64,000 nucleotides of DNA. Source: JANQTF01 sp041741415 (GTDB lineage: Bacteria; Bacteroidota; Bacteroidia; J057). The stretch is from the NCBI GenBank assembly GCA_041741415.1, contig JBGSKC010000041.1, forward strand, positions 7,851 through 71,850. The letters are read 5' to 3'. Of the stretch, positions 52,018-60,735 are shown one piece after another; position 1 is the first letter of the stretch; the number at the start of each line of letters is the position of its first letter. The position numbers were made by a program, and so were the translations under genes. The notes under the pieces are model-generated. The model saw only the letters and a list, made by a program, of their open reading frames with translations. It was not told the origin of the DNA and did no database searches.

Positions 52018-53298
52018 TTACCTCACCATGGCCAAATTCATTTCCAGAATTTGCTCCCGGTCGGGGCCGAGCGACAAGTAAGTAACGGGCACGCCTAGTT
52101 CAGATTCGAGGTATTGAACATAGTTTTTCAGCTCTGCCGGGAGGTCTTTCGGGTGGCGGATCTGGGTGATGTCACTTTGCCAGCCTGGCATGCTTTCAAA
52201 CACAGGGTCAGTTCCTTCGTCGAGGCTAAATGGCACCTCATCGCTGATGCGTCCATCCTGGCCCCTGTAGCCGGTGCAAACCCGCACTTCGTCCATGGCG
52301 GAGAGCACGTCTGCTTTGGTCATGATCAGGTCCGTGACCCCATTGATGCGGACGGCATACTTGAGCAGTGGCAGGTCGAGCCAGCCTGTGCGACGAGGGC
52401 GGCCTGTGGTGGCGCCAAATTCGCCGCCTTGCTGCCGGATTTTTTCTCCCAGCTCATCATTAAGCTCTGTGGGAAAGGGGCCGCTGCCAACCCTGGTGCA
52501 ATAAGCCTTGAAAATCCCAAATACCTTCTCTACGCGCTGAGGAGCCACGCCAAGTCCTACACAAGCACCGGCTGTGACCGTGTTGGAGCTGGTGACGAAG
52601 GGATAGGATCCAAATTCGATGTCGAGCAGGGTTCCCTGAGCACCTTCGGCCAGGATCCGTTTTCCGGCTTTCCAGGCTTGGTAGAGGTAGTGTTCGGAAT
52701 GAACAAACTTGAATTGCTGCAAAAATTGGATTGCTTCGAGAAATTCCTGCTCCGAGCCTTCCAGCTCGTAGTCGAAATCGTAGAGGTGGCGGAGCATGTT
52801 TTCATGCTTTTCGCGCAGTGCGCGATATTTGCCAATGAAATCCTGGCTGTCGATATCCCCCACCCGAAGGCCGTTGCGGCCTGTTTTGTCCATGTAGGTC
52901 GGCCCGATCCCCCTAAGAGTGGATCCGATTTTCTGATCGCCCTTGGCCTTCTCGGAGGCGGCGTCCAGCATTTTGTGGGATGGCAAAATGAGGTGAGCGC
53001 GGGTGGCAATAAGAAGGCGCTGGTGAATATCGGGGATCATGGGTGCCAGCTTCTCGATTTCCCGGCGAAGGGTCACGGGGTCGATCACAACGCCGTTGCC
53101 AATCAGGCAGATCTTACCAGCGTGAAAAATGCCCGAAGGAATGAGGTGGAGAACAAACTTCTGGCCTTCGATCACCAGGGTGTGACCGGCATTGGGGCCA
53201 CCCTGAAAACGGGCAATAATGTCGTAGTGAGGTGCAAGGACATCGACAATCTTTCCTTTGCCTTCATCGCCCCACTGCAAGCCGAGTAAAACATCCAT
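52018..53298 (-). CDS. purA: Adenylosuccinate synthase
   Basis: 426 residues, full length. It joins IMP and aspartate using GTP to give adenylosuccinate, the first step to AMP. Hallmarks are the N-terminal LLGLQWGDEGKGKIVDVLAP with catalytic Asp and Lys, FQGGPNAGHTLV with catalytic His, GSTLRGIGPTYMDKTGRNGL, the substrate loop VGSGPFPTELND, TTGRPRRTGWLDLPLLKYAV and a GTP-binding MTKADVLSAMDEVRVC. It is the third gene of a Fur-STAS-purA string, 57 bases after the STAS gene, an arrangement I associate with Bacteroidota. Confidence 0.97.
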   Translation of the reverse strand: MDVLLGLQWGDEGKGKIVDVLAPHYDIIARFQGGPNAGHTLVIEGQKFVLHLIPSGIFHAGKICLIGNGVVIDPVTLRREIEKLAPMIPDIHQRLLIATRAHLILPSHKMLDAASEKAKGDQKIGSTLRGIGPTYMDKTGRNGLRVGDIDSQDFIGKYRALREKHENMLRHLYDFDYELEGSEQEFLEAIQFLQQFKFVHSEHYLYQAWKAGKRILAEGAQGTLLDIEFGSYPFVTSSNTVTAGACVGLGVAPQRVEKVFGIFKAYCTRVGSGPFPTELNDELGEKIRQQGGEFGATTGRPRRTGWLDLPLLKYAVRINGVTDLIMTKADVLSAMDEVRVCTGYRGQDGRISDEVPFSLDEGTDPVFESMPGWQSDITQIRHPKDLPAELKNYVQYLESELGVPVTYLSLGPDREQILEMNLAMVR

Positions 53299-53355
53299 AA
53301 TTGGTAGAACTGCTGATTGCGTTATCGAAATAGGAGAAAATCCCGCCTGTTGCCA

Positions 53356-53694
53356 TCAGGCCAGGCTTTCCATGGCTTCCTCAGGCGAATTGGTAATGGT
53401 AAGCAGATTAACCAGCTTGGTAATGATAAAAATCTGCATCAGGTACTGTGAAGGTGCAGCAAAGACCAATCGCCCGCCGGCGATTGCGCATTTCCTGTCG
53501 AGGGTAATGAATACACCAAGCCCGGAGCTGTTCACGTGTGCGACCGAGGAAAGGTCAACGATGAATTTACGCACTCCTTCGCTAAGCCTCAGGTCAAAGT
53601 TTTCTACAAGTTCCAGGGCACCATCAGCGTGAATGAGGCTTCCTTCCAGGAGAAACACGCCGACATCGGCCCGGGCAGAATAGGTACACTTCAT
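53356..53694 (-). CDS. STAS-domain anti-sigma factor antagonist
   Basis: 112 residues, a single STAS domain of the SpoIIAA / RsbV type. The phospho-acceptor region is HVNSSGLGVFITLD, where the first or second Ser would be modified by an anti-sigma kinase, and the start has ADVGVFLLEGSLIHADGALE. Unphosphorylated forms bind anti-sigma factors to release a sigma factor; a partner kinase is not adjacent. It is located between Fur (47 bases upstream) and purA, so probably one operon. Confidence 0.88.
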   Translation of the reverse strand: MKCTYSARADVGVFLLEGSLIHADGALELVENFDLRLSEGVRKFIVDLSSVAHVNSSGLGVFITLDRKCAIAGGRLVFAAPSQYLMQIFIITKLVNLLTITNSPEEAMESLA

Positions 53695-53741
53695 GAATCA
53701 GGGTATGCTAAGGATGGAGGGAGGTCAGGGTGAAGGATGGG

Positions 53742-54221
53742 CTATCTGGGCCTGGTGGAACAAAGTGGATCCTTGCACTGGCCAAAGATGGTGAGAGAAT
53801 GGTAAGAAACCTCAAAATTGAGGATCTGACCAATTGTTTTTTCGATTTCTCCGAGGCGGGGATCGCAGAATTCCATCACTTTCCCGCAAGCCGAGCAGAT
53901 CATGTGATCATGCTGCTTGTACCCGTATGATTTTTCGTAGAGCGCCTGGCCGGTGCCGAATTGATGGCGCTTGACAAGGTCGCATTCTACGAGCAGGTCG
54001 AGGGTGTTGTAAACCGTGGCACGACTCACCCGGTAGTTTTTATTTTTCATGTGGATGTACAGGGATTCCACATCGAAATGGTCGGAGCGATGGTAAATCT
54101 CCTCCAGGATGGCAAATCGCTCAGGCGTTTTGCGTTGACCCTTGTTGTCAAGGTAGGCAGAAAAGATCTGTTTGACCTCCTCAATCCGTTCCTGCTGCTT
54201 GATGGGTGGCAAATCTGGCAT
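53742..54221 (-). CDS. Fur family transcriptional regulator
   Basis: 159 residues from ATG 54219-54221 (MPDLPPIKQQERIEEVKQIF); the frame is open to 54359, but the added residues are unlike the family. The N-terminal winged helix has KTPERFAILEEIYHRSDHFD and SRATVYNTLDLLVECDLVKR. The dimer domain has the metal-rich KQHDHMICSACGKVMEFCDP, with structural-zinc Cys pairs, and FGQCKDPLC near the end. It senses iron, zinc or peroxide; the usual residues for metal-responsive repression are present, but subtype (Fur, Zur, PerR) is not clear. It is the first gene before STAS and purA. Confidence 0.9.
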   Translation of the reverse strand: MPDLPPIKQQERIEEVKQIFSAYLDNKGQRKTPERFAILEEIYHRSDHFDVESLYIHMKNKNYRVSRATVYNTLDLLVECDLVKRHQFGTGQALYEKSYGYKQHDHMICSACGKVMEFCDPRLGEIEKTIGQILNFEVSYHSLTIFGQCKDPLCSTRPR

Positions 54222-54371
54222 ACTACCTCGCTTGGCCCGGGCAACCTGGTTAGCCCGGAAAATGGAGAGGCGAAAGATACGAAAAAAGTCAAAGCTGCCG
54301 GTGAAGTGCCCCGCAAAAGGCAGGAGAATCTCTACAGGTTTCTGCAGCTCTTGAAGCAATCACACCCGGGC

Positions 54372-54506
54372 TCATTTTTTGAAGGCACGGCGGCCTTTGC
54401 GGGTTTTTTCCGTGTTTTCTGCCAGGGTTTTCTGAATGGCCCAATAGGCCAAAAAGCCCGTGGCGACGATCAGGGCAAGGATGATGAGGGTAGTAGCAAT
54501 CTTCAT
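54372..54506 (-). CDS. 44-residue single-pass membrane peptide
   Basis: A short frame from ATG 54504-54506 to TGA. It has one hydrophobic helix (KIATTLIILALIVATGFLAY) followed by a strongly basic tail (TEKTRKGRRAFKK), the positive-inside pattern for an N-out, C-in inner-membrane peptide. It lies upstream of the Fur gene on the same strand with a gap of 150 bases. No similarity recognised; the membrane segment plus charged tail makes it a credible real small gene. Confidence 0.5.
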   Translation of the reverse strand: MKIATTLIILALIVATGFLAYWAIQKTLAENTEKTRKGRRAFKK

Positions 54507-54881
54507 ATTTCGGAGATGAAATGTCGGGATGGGTCTTCCGGACAGAAGCGCCCGGAAAACCCATTTTTCAACTTACCATTTTTTTAGGAAGCATTCAAGG
54601 CCTGGATCGGGAGTTGATGAATAATCCGCAGGTCCTGGACCCGGGAACCGGGACCGGATGTCGGAATCGCGAGCCAATGCCAGAGTCGGAGATGATCCCA
54701 GCCCCAAGCTCCCAACTTAGAAGGGCACCACGCAAAACAACTGTTCGTTTTGCAATCAGCCCGGCCATGGTCTGTTACCGATGATGCCATCGACCGCCGC
54801 AGGAAGTTTGTCCCTAACCCGGAATTCTGTTCATTTGCGAGGCAGGCGCGTGCCCTGCCCAGTCATGATTGCCCGATCAGG

Positions 54882-55910
54882 ATGCCCCGTCACTTTTTTC
54901 GTCACTCCGCCCCATTTCCGCTGGAAGCAGGGGGCCTTTTACCAGGTTTTGACCTGGCCTACCACACCTACGGTCAGTTGAATGAAGACCGCAGCAACGT
55001 GGTTTGGGTTTGCCATGCGCTCACTGCCAACAGCGAGCCCGAAGACTGGTGGCCCGGCCTCGTGGGCCCCGGTACCCTGCTAGACCCGGCCAGGTATTTC
55101 ATCGTCTGCGCCAACATGCCTGGCTCCTGTTATGGCTCCACCTATGCCCTGAGCCGTAACCCCGAGACCCAGGCCCCCTGGTTTCACGATTTTCCCATGC
55201 TCACCAACCGGGACATCGCCCGGAGCTTCGACCTGCTGCGGCAGTCGCTCGGACTGGAGACTGTTTTCCTGGGCATTGGGGGCTCCCTTGGCGGCCAGCA
55301 ACTGCTCGAATGGGCCGTTATGGAACCAACTTTGTTCCGGAACATCGTTCCCATCGCCACCAATGCCAGGCATAGTCCCTGGGGTATTGCCTTCAATGAA
55401 GCACAGAGAATGGCCATCGCCGCCGATGCCACCTGGGCCAACCGCGATCCCCGGGCCGGCCTCAATGGCCTCCTGGCAGCCAGGGCCATTGCGCTGCTTT
55501 CTTACCGGAGTTACGACGCTTATGGGCAGTCGCAGCTCGATGAAGACAGCAAGCTCGGCGATTTCCGCGCCAGCTCCTATCAGCAGTATCAGGGCAAAAA
55601 GCTGGTGAACCGGTTCGATGCATTTGCCTACTGGACCCTGAGCCAGGCCATGGACAGCCACCACCTTGGGCGGGGCAGGGGAAGCATAAAAGCCGCCCTC
55701 GGCACCATTCAGTCGCGATGCCTCGTGATCGGGATTGAAACGGATGTGCTTTTCCCACCCGAGGAACAGCGCCTGCTTGCAGCGCACATTTCACGGGCTA
55801 CCTTTGCCCTGGTTTCTTCAGGCTTTGGGCACGACGGATTCCTGATTGAAGTCGCGGCCCTCACCAACCTCATCGAACCATTCTTAGCAAAGGATTCGGC
55901 GGTAAAATGA
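54882..55910 (+). CDS. metX: Homoserine O-acetyltransferase
   Basis: 342 residues from ATG 54882 (MPRHFFRHSAPFPLEAGGLL); the frame runs open to 54750 without family-like sequence. It transfers acetyl from acetyl-CoA to homoserine in methionine synthesis. The alpha/beta-hydrolase fold has NVVWVCHALTANSEPEDWW, the nucleophile Ser135 in GIGGSLGGQQLLEWAV, and catalytic Asp and His in GIETDVLFPPEEQ and SSGFGHDGFLIE. Bacterial MetX proteins vary between acetyl- and succinyl-CoA use; acetyl is assumed. No methionine-cycle gene is beside it, and no riboswitch fold was convincing upstream. Confidence 0.92.
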   Translation: MPRHFFRHSAPFPLEAGGLLPGFDLAYHTYGQLNEDRSNVVWVCHALTANSEPEDWWPGLVGPGTLLDPARYFIVCANMPGSCYGSTYALSRNPETQAPWFHDFPMLTNRDIARSFDLLRQSLGLETVFLGIGGSLGGQQLLEWAVMEPTLFRNIVPIATNARHSPWGIAFNEAQRMAIAADATWANRDPRAGLNGLLAARAIALLSYRSYDAYGQSQLDEDSKLGDFRASSYQQYQGKKLVNRFDAFAYWTLSQAMDSHHLGRGRGSIKAALGTIQSRCLVIGIETDVLFPPEEQRLLAAHISRATFALVSSGFGHDGFLIEVAALTNLIEPFLAKDSAVK

Positions 55911-55944
55911 AACCTTGATTCCTTACTCTCTCACCCAACCAGTT

Positions 55945-56415
55945 ATGAAGAAATTTTTCCTCCCCTGCTTACTTTGTGTTTTGTCTTTCTTATCGGGATG
56001 TGGAGGCGAAGGCCCTGATGCTCAGTATTTTCAGTTTAAGGCCAACGGCAAAACAGTGAATTTGAGCCATACAGTGCTGGGCACCACCTCCAGCAATGGC
56101 GGGATTTATAGTTCCATCGTTACAGGCTTCGAAGGCAAGGAAAATGCGAACGTTCAAATGTTCAGTAACCGGGAGCTTGTGGATAGTGTGTACACACAGG
56201 CAGGAATTCCGGGGCAGGTGCCGTTTGGGGCTTTGATGGGTTATTTCAACAAAAAGGACCAGTTTTTTGCCTCCGCACTCGGCAACATCACCATCGTGGT
56301 AACGGAGTTTAGCAGTGAAATCATTGCCGGAACCTTTTCGGGACTGCTCAAGAGTGACAGTGGAGATGAGCTGGAAATCACGGAAGGGGAGTTTCGGGCA
56401 AAACGACAGAACTAA
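55945..56415 (+). CDS. Small lipoprotein, function unknown
   Basis: 156 residues from ATG 55945. Signal sequence MKKFFLPCLLCVLSFLSGCG with lipidated Cys19. The mature domain (about 135 residues) is beta-rich, with YFQFKANGKTVNLSHTVLGT and ITIVVTEFSSEIIAGTFSGL, resembling small DUF-type lipoproteins in which an xFSxxLxxxSGD...ITxGxF block recurs in Bacteroidota (here FSGLLKSDSGDELEITEGEF). It is probably a periplasm- or surface-exposed lipoprotein. It begins 34 bases after metX, so it may be read through from that gene, but a metabolic link is not apparent. Confidence 0.75.
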   Translation: MKKFFLPCLLCVLSFLSGCGGEGPDAQYFQFKANGKTVNLSHTVLGTTSSNGGIYSSIVTGFEGKENANVQMFSNRELVDSVYTQAGIPGQVPFGALMGYFNKKDQFFASALGNITIVVTEFSSEIIAGTFSGLLKSDSGDELEITEGEFRAKRQN

Positions 56416-56490
56416 CAGCGAAAGCATTCAACAAACCAGTAGGCAAAATGACAGGGCACCCCCCGTTAAACTTTCTGTCCTCAGTCATCC

Positions 56491-56802
56491 CTACATCTCG
56501 TTTTTCCAACGCGGCTTGTCCAGGATTGTGTCGATGAGAAAAGAGCGGCGCAGATCTTCGTGGCTGGCGAAAGGGCGTTTTGGGGCTTTGAAAAGCGGCT
56601 CCGGTTCCTCGCTGGGAGGAAGTTGCCTGGCCAGCTGTGAGCCAGGGGAAGGTGCCCGGCGTTCAACCTTCTCTTTTTTGGGAATGCGCTGAACTTGGCT
56701 GTAATTTCTATCTTTAAGCCCCGATTTGATGGCCAGAAAGCGCAGGAAAATCACCAGGATCATCAGGCCAAAGGAGCCAAGCAGGGTGAAAAAATAGTAC
56801 AT
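56491..56802 (-). CDS. Small membrane-anchored protein, function unknown
   Basis: 103 residues from ATG 56800-56802. One N-terminal membrane helix (MYYFFTLLGSFGLMILVIFL) is followed by a basic, Pro-rich cytoplasmic tail (DRNYSQVQRIPKKEKVERRA, PPSEEPEPLFKAPKRPFASH) and a conserved-looking end LRRSFLIDTILDKPRWK. The longer frame to 56844 adds residues with no signal. It is divergent from smc, 65 bases away, and may share a control region with it. No domain recognised. Confidence 0.6.
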   Translation of the reverse strand: MYYFFTLLGSFGLMILVIFLRFLAIKSGLKDRNYSQVQRIPKKEKVERRAPSPGSQLARQLPPSEEPEPLFKAPKRPFASHEDLRRSFLIDTILDKPRWKNEM

Positions 56803-56867
56803 GGGCAATGTTTTTGGGGCAGGCCAGCCTGCACAACTGGGCATAAATTACAGGCAGAACGCATCTC

Positions 56868-59800
56868 ATGCAACTGACGAGTCTGGAAATCTTTGGGTTC
56901 AAGAGCTTTGCCGACCGGCAGCGCTTTGTGTTTGATGCTGGTATCACAGGCATTGTGGGGCCAAATGGCTGTGGTAAATCCAATATCGTGGATGCCATCC
57001 GGTGGGCACTCGGGGAGCAGCGCACCAAAAACCTGCGCTCCGACAAGATGGAAAACATCATCTTCAACGGCACCAAACAGCGCCGCAAAGCCAATTTTGC
57101 CGAGGTTGCCCTCACCTTCGAAAACACCCGCAACATCCTCCCCACCGAGTATTCCACCGTTACCATCACCCGAAAGCTCTACCGCTCCGGGGAAAGTGAA
57201 TACCTGATCAACGGGGTTACCTGCCGCCTCAAGGACATCCAGGATCTGTTCATGGATACCGGCATCAGCGCCGATTCCTATGCCATCATCGAGCTGAAAA
57301 TGGTCGATGATATTTTGACCAACAAAGACAACGAGCGGCGGAAATTCATCGAGGAGGCCGCAGGTATTTCGAAGTATAAGATTCGCAAAAAGCAAACCCT
57401 CGCCCGGCTCAAGGAAACCGACGACGACCTCACCCGCGTGGAGGATTTGCTCTACGAGATTGACAAAAACCTCAAATCCCTCGAAAAACAGGCGCGTCGC
57501 ACCCAGAAGTATTTCGAGCTGAAGGAAATGTACAAGGCCATTTCCTCGCAGTACGCCTTCCTCGCCTCCCGCAGCATCCGGGAGCGCCAGCAGCAAATCG
57601 ACCGCCTCAGCCAGATGGGCCACGATGAATTGCTTGCCCTTCAGAGCGGCATGGCCCAGCGCGAAGCCCGCCTTCAGGACCTCAAAACCCAGTTGCTGAA
57701 CGAGGAGAAAACGCTCTCCTCAGCGCAATACGACCTCAACCAGCACACCCGCAAGATCCAGTCGGTCGAAACCGAAAAATCCATCAAGAACGAGCGCCTC
57801 AAATACCTGCAGCAGCGCGAGGTGGCGATCCAAAACCAGATGGAATCAGATCAGCAGCAGCTTCAGCGAACCCGCTCCCTCGTGGCGCAGCTTCGCGAAG
57901 AAGAAAGCCGCGCAGCCCAGGAGCAGGAAGGCGTTCGCGAACTGGAAGCCGATGCCAGGGAGCAACTGGAGGAGGCCAAAAAGCAGCTGGAACTGGCCTC
58001 GGGCCGGGTGCAGGAACTGGCAACAGAGCATCGCGAAACAGAGCAGGGCCTTCAGCAGCTCACCCGCGAGCGCGACATGAAAAAAGTGCAGATCCAAAGC
58101 CTGGAAAGCGAGCTGGCCCGTGCCAGGGAAGACCGCCAGCGCCGCGAAGGCGACCTCGACGCCTTCTCCGGACGCCAGGCAGAGCTGGAGCAGGAAGTTG
58201 GCACCCTCGAGCAGCGCCTCGAAGAACTGCGCCGCAGGAGGGATCAGCACCGCACCGACCTCGCCGAAACAGAGCGGCTTGTGGGCGAGAAAAAAGACCT
58301 CGTTTACAAAACAAACCGCCTCATTGACGCCAAACAGAACGAATTTAACCTCACCAAAAGCCTCGTCGAAAACCTCGAAGGCTTTCCTGCTTCGGTCAAA
58401 TTCCTCAAGAAAAATGCCCGCTGGATGAAGGACGCTCCCCTGTTGTCCGACGTCTTTGCCGTTCCCGAACAATACAAGGTAGCCCTCGAAAACTACCTTG
58501 ATCCCTACCTCAGCTATTATGTAGTTCCCACCCGCGACGACGCCATCCGGTCCGTTCATCTGTTGAGCGATTCGTCAAAAGGCCGGGCCAACTTCTTCAT
58601 TCTCGACGAACTCGAAGCCTACCGGCCCGCCACCCCGCTGTTGTTTACCCAGGCGCAGCACGCCCCCGATGTGGTGGAGTTTGGCGAACCCTACCGGAAA
58701 CTGGCTGCCTTCCTGCTCGACAAGGTCTATTTTGTCGAAAAGGAAGAGGGCATTCCGGAGGACATTCCCGAACACGCCGTTTTCCTTACCCATACAGGGG
58801 GCGTTTCGCGGCGGCGCTTTGTGATTTCGGGAGGCTCGCTGGGCTTGTTTGAAGGAAAGCGCCTCGGCAGGGCCAAAAACCTCGAAAAGCTGGGCCAGGA
58901 AATTGAGCAGCTGGAGCAACAGCATCGCACGGAGCAATCCGAGCTGGACAAAATTCAGCGGCGGCTGGAAGAGCTTCGCCGGGTGGATGTTCAGAAAGAA
59001 ATAGAGCCACTGCAAAAGGAGCTGGCAGAAAAGCAGCGGGACCTTTCCGTGCTGCAGACCCGGGAAAAGGAGCATCGCGAGTTCATGGCCCGTGTGGGGC
59101 AGCGAAGTGAGGCCCTGGAAGCCGAGATTGAAAACCTGCAGGCAGGCATTGAAGCTGCGGACCCGCAGATCAGGCTGGACCTGGAGCGCCTCCAGCAACT
59201 GCAAAGCCAGCTCGCCTCCCTGCGCATCGAAGCGCAGCAGGCCGGCGATGCCGTGGATTCTCTGTCGAGGCGATTCAATGATGTTCACATTCGCCTGATC
59301 CACAGCAACAACCAGGTGGACAACCTGCGCCGCGACCGCGAGCAAAAGGAAGAAACAATCGACCAGCTCACCGAGCGCGAGCAGCGCCTCCGGCAGGAGC
59401 TTGCCACCGTGCGGCTGGACACCGACCAGCTTATCAACGCCAACCTCCAGGATGATGAGGTTGTGGTGACGATGTACCGGCAGAAGAAGGAGCTGGAAGC
59501 TACCGTGGGCCGCATGGAGGAGAAAGTGGGCATGGTGAAAAACAGCATGCAGCAGGTGGAGGAGTCGATGAAGGAGGAGCGCAAGCGCCGGGAAAGCATC
59601 ATGGACAAGCAGGCCAGCCTCAAAGAGCAGGGTGCCGATGTGAGGGTGGAGCTCAACATCCTCCGGGAGCGGATGCTGGTGGAGTTTCAGGTGGATGTGA
59701 TGGCCCTGGAGGCAGATGCCTTATTCGACAAAGCCCCCGACAGCTACGACCTCGACGGCCTGGAGGAGCAAATGCTCAGCATGCGGGGCAGGGTCCAGAC

Positions 59801-60413
59801 CTATGGCGAAATCAACCCCATGGCTGTGGAAGCCTATGATGAGATGAAGGTCAGATTTGACTTTATCAACGACCAGAAGCGCGACCTCGTGGAGGCCAAA
59901 ACTTCACTCCTGGAAACCATCGCAGAAATCGATCACACAGCCAAAGAAAAGTTCGTGGCAACCTTCACCGAGGTGCGGGAAAATTTCCAGAAGGTATTCC
60001 GGTCCCTCTTTTCTCAGGACGACAGCTGCGACCTGATGCTGCTGGATGAGGCCAACCCGCTGGAATCTGATGTGTCCATCATTGCAAGGCCAAAAGGAAA
60101 GCGCCCGCTCACAATCAAGCAGTTGTCGGGTGGCGAAAAAACCCTCACGGCGGTGGCCCTGTTGTTTTCTCTTTATCTGATCAAGCCGGCGCCGTTCTGT
60201 ATTTTTGACGAAGTGGACGCCCCGCTGGATGATGCGAACATCGATAAATTCAACAACATCATTCGCGATTTTTCGGCTGGTTCTCAGTTCATTATCGTGA
60301 CCCACAACAAGCGGACCATGGCATCGACCAATGTGATGTATGGCGTGACGATGGAAAATGTGGGCATATCCAGGGTGCTTCCGGTGGACCTGGAGTCGCT
60401 GCCAGTGGCGTGA
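56868..60413 (+). CDS. smc: Chromosome segregation protein SMC
   Basis: 1181 residues, full length. SMC dimers, with ScpA and ScpB, form the condensin ring that compacts and separates chromosomes. The N-terminal ATPase head has Walker A GPNGCGKSNIVDAIRWALGE (31-50); long coiled coils flank a hinge near residues 510-660 (LLSDVFAVPEQYKVALENYL, GGVSRRRFVISGGSLGLFEG); the C-terminal head has signature LSGGEKTLTAVALLF and Walker B PFCIFDEVDAPLDD. It is cytoplasmic and nucleoid bound. The gene is monocistronic, with repeats and a terminator downstream. Confidence 0.97.
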   Translation: MQLTSLEIFGFKSFADRQRFVFDAGITGIVGPNGCGKSNIVDAIRWALGEQRTKNLRSDKMENIIFNGTKQRRKANFAEVALTFENTRNILPTEYSTVTITRKLYRSGESEYLINGVTCRLKDIQDLFMDTGISADSYAIIELKMVDDILTNKDNERRKFIEEAAGISKYKIRKKQTLARLKETDDDLTRVEDLLYEIDKNLKSLEKQARRTQKYFELKEMYKAISSQYAFLASRSIRERQQQIDRLSQMGHDELLALQSGMAQREARLQDLKTQLLNEEKTLSSAQYDLNQHTRKIQSVETEKSIKNERLKYLQQREVAIQNQMESDQQQLQRTRSLVAQLREEESRAAQEQEGVRELEADAREQLEEAKKQLELASGRVQELATEHRETEQGLQQLTRERDMKKVQIQSLESELARAREDRQRREGDLDAFSGRQAELEQEVGTLEQRLEELRRRRDQHRTDLAETERLVGEKKDLVYKTNRLIDAKQNEFNLTKSLVENLEGFPASVKFLKKNARWMKDAPLLSDVFAVPEQYKVALENYLDPYLSYYVVPTRDDAIRSVHLLSDSSKGRANFFILDELEAYRPATPLLFTQAQHAPDVVEFGEPYRKLAAFLLDKVYFVEKEEGIPEDIPEHAVFLTHTGGVSRRRFVISGGSLGLFEGKRLGRAKNLEKLGQEIEQLEQQHRTEQSELDKIQRRLEELRRVDVQKEIEPLQKELAEKQRDLSVLQTREKEHREFMARVGQRSEALEAEIENLQAGIEAADPQIRLDLERLQQLQSQLASLRIEAQQAGDAVDSLSRRFNDVHIRLIHSNNQVDNLRRDREQKEETIDQLTEREQRLRQELATVRLDTDQLINANLQDDEVVVTMYRQKKELEATVGRMEEKVGMVKNSMQQVEESMKEERKRRESIMDKQASLKEQGADVRVELNILRERMLVEFQVDVMALEADALFDKAPDSYDLDGLEEQMLSMRGRVQTYGEINPMAVEAYDEMKVRFDFINDQKRDLVEAKTSLLETIAEIDHTAKEKFVATFTEVRENFQKVFRSLFSQDDSCDLMLLDEANPLESDVSIIARPKGKRPLTIKQLSGGEKTLTAVALLFSLYLIKPAPFCIFDEVDAPLDDANIDKFNNIIRDFSAGSQFIIVTHNKRTMASTNVMYGVTMENVGISRVLPVDLESLPVA

Positions 60414-60421
60414 AGAGAGAA

Positions 60422-60449
60422 GTCAGAGGTCAGAGGTCAGAGGTCAGAC
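60422..60449. repeat. Four-copy 7-bp tandem repeat
   Basis: GTCAGAG, GTCAGAG, GTCAGAG, GTCAGAC in a row at 60422-60449, starting 8 bases after the smc stop codon. Next come GACCGGCTTCGCCTCCGGTC (60451-60470), the inverse of the repeat at 34522-34541, and a CGGTTCT / CGGCTCT repeat (60473-60493). Confidence 0.7.
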
Positions 60450-60620
60450 AAGACCGGCTTCGCCTCCGGTCCCGGTTCTCGGTTCTCGGCTCTAAACTCC
60501 CTGCTCCAACGTCTCGCAGCGTAGCGGTCTCATTCCCCTCTTGCAACTCTCCTCAGGATTTTCCATTTTGCACCACCACTTCCAGAGGAAGAATTGCTTT
60601 TCCCAACATTTGATAAAGTT

Positions 60621-60655
60621 CCGGCCCGGATCCTTTTCCAGGGCCGGTTTTTTTT
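60621..60655 (+). terminator. Rho-independent terminator
   Basis: CCGGCCC (60621-60627) pairs with GGGCCGG (60641-60647), with a further GGA/TCC pairing inside, followed by eight T residues (60648-60655). It lies 208 bases after smc, past the repeats, and 81 bases before the next gene. Confidence 0.8.
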
Positions 60656-60735
60656 GCTCCTGTCAGCAGCCAGACAGCCAGTTTGGCCATTTTTCTCCAC
60701 CTTGCTGAAGTTGTCGGACCTGACCCCCTCCCAGT

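Noticed and set aside
52114..53289. 391-codon open frame antisense to purA
   Set aside because: purA is unambiguous on the opposite strand; the antisense frame has no domain or start signal.
54690..54881. SAM-type riboswitch upstream of metX
   Set aside because: I looked for paired helices and a terminator-like stem of the known SAM classes and found none convincing.
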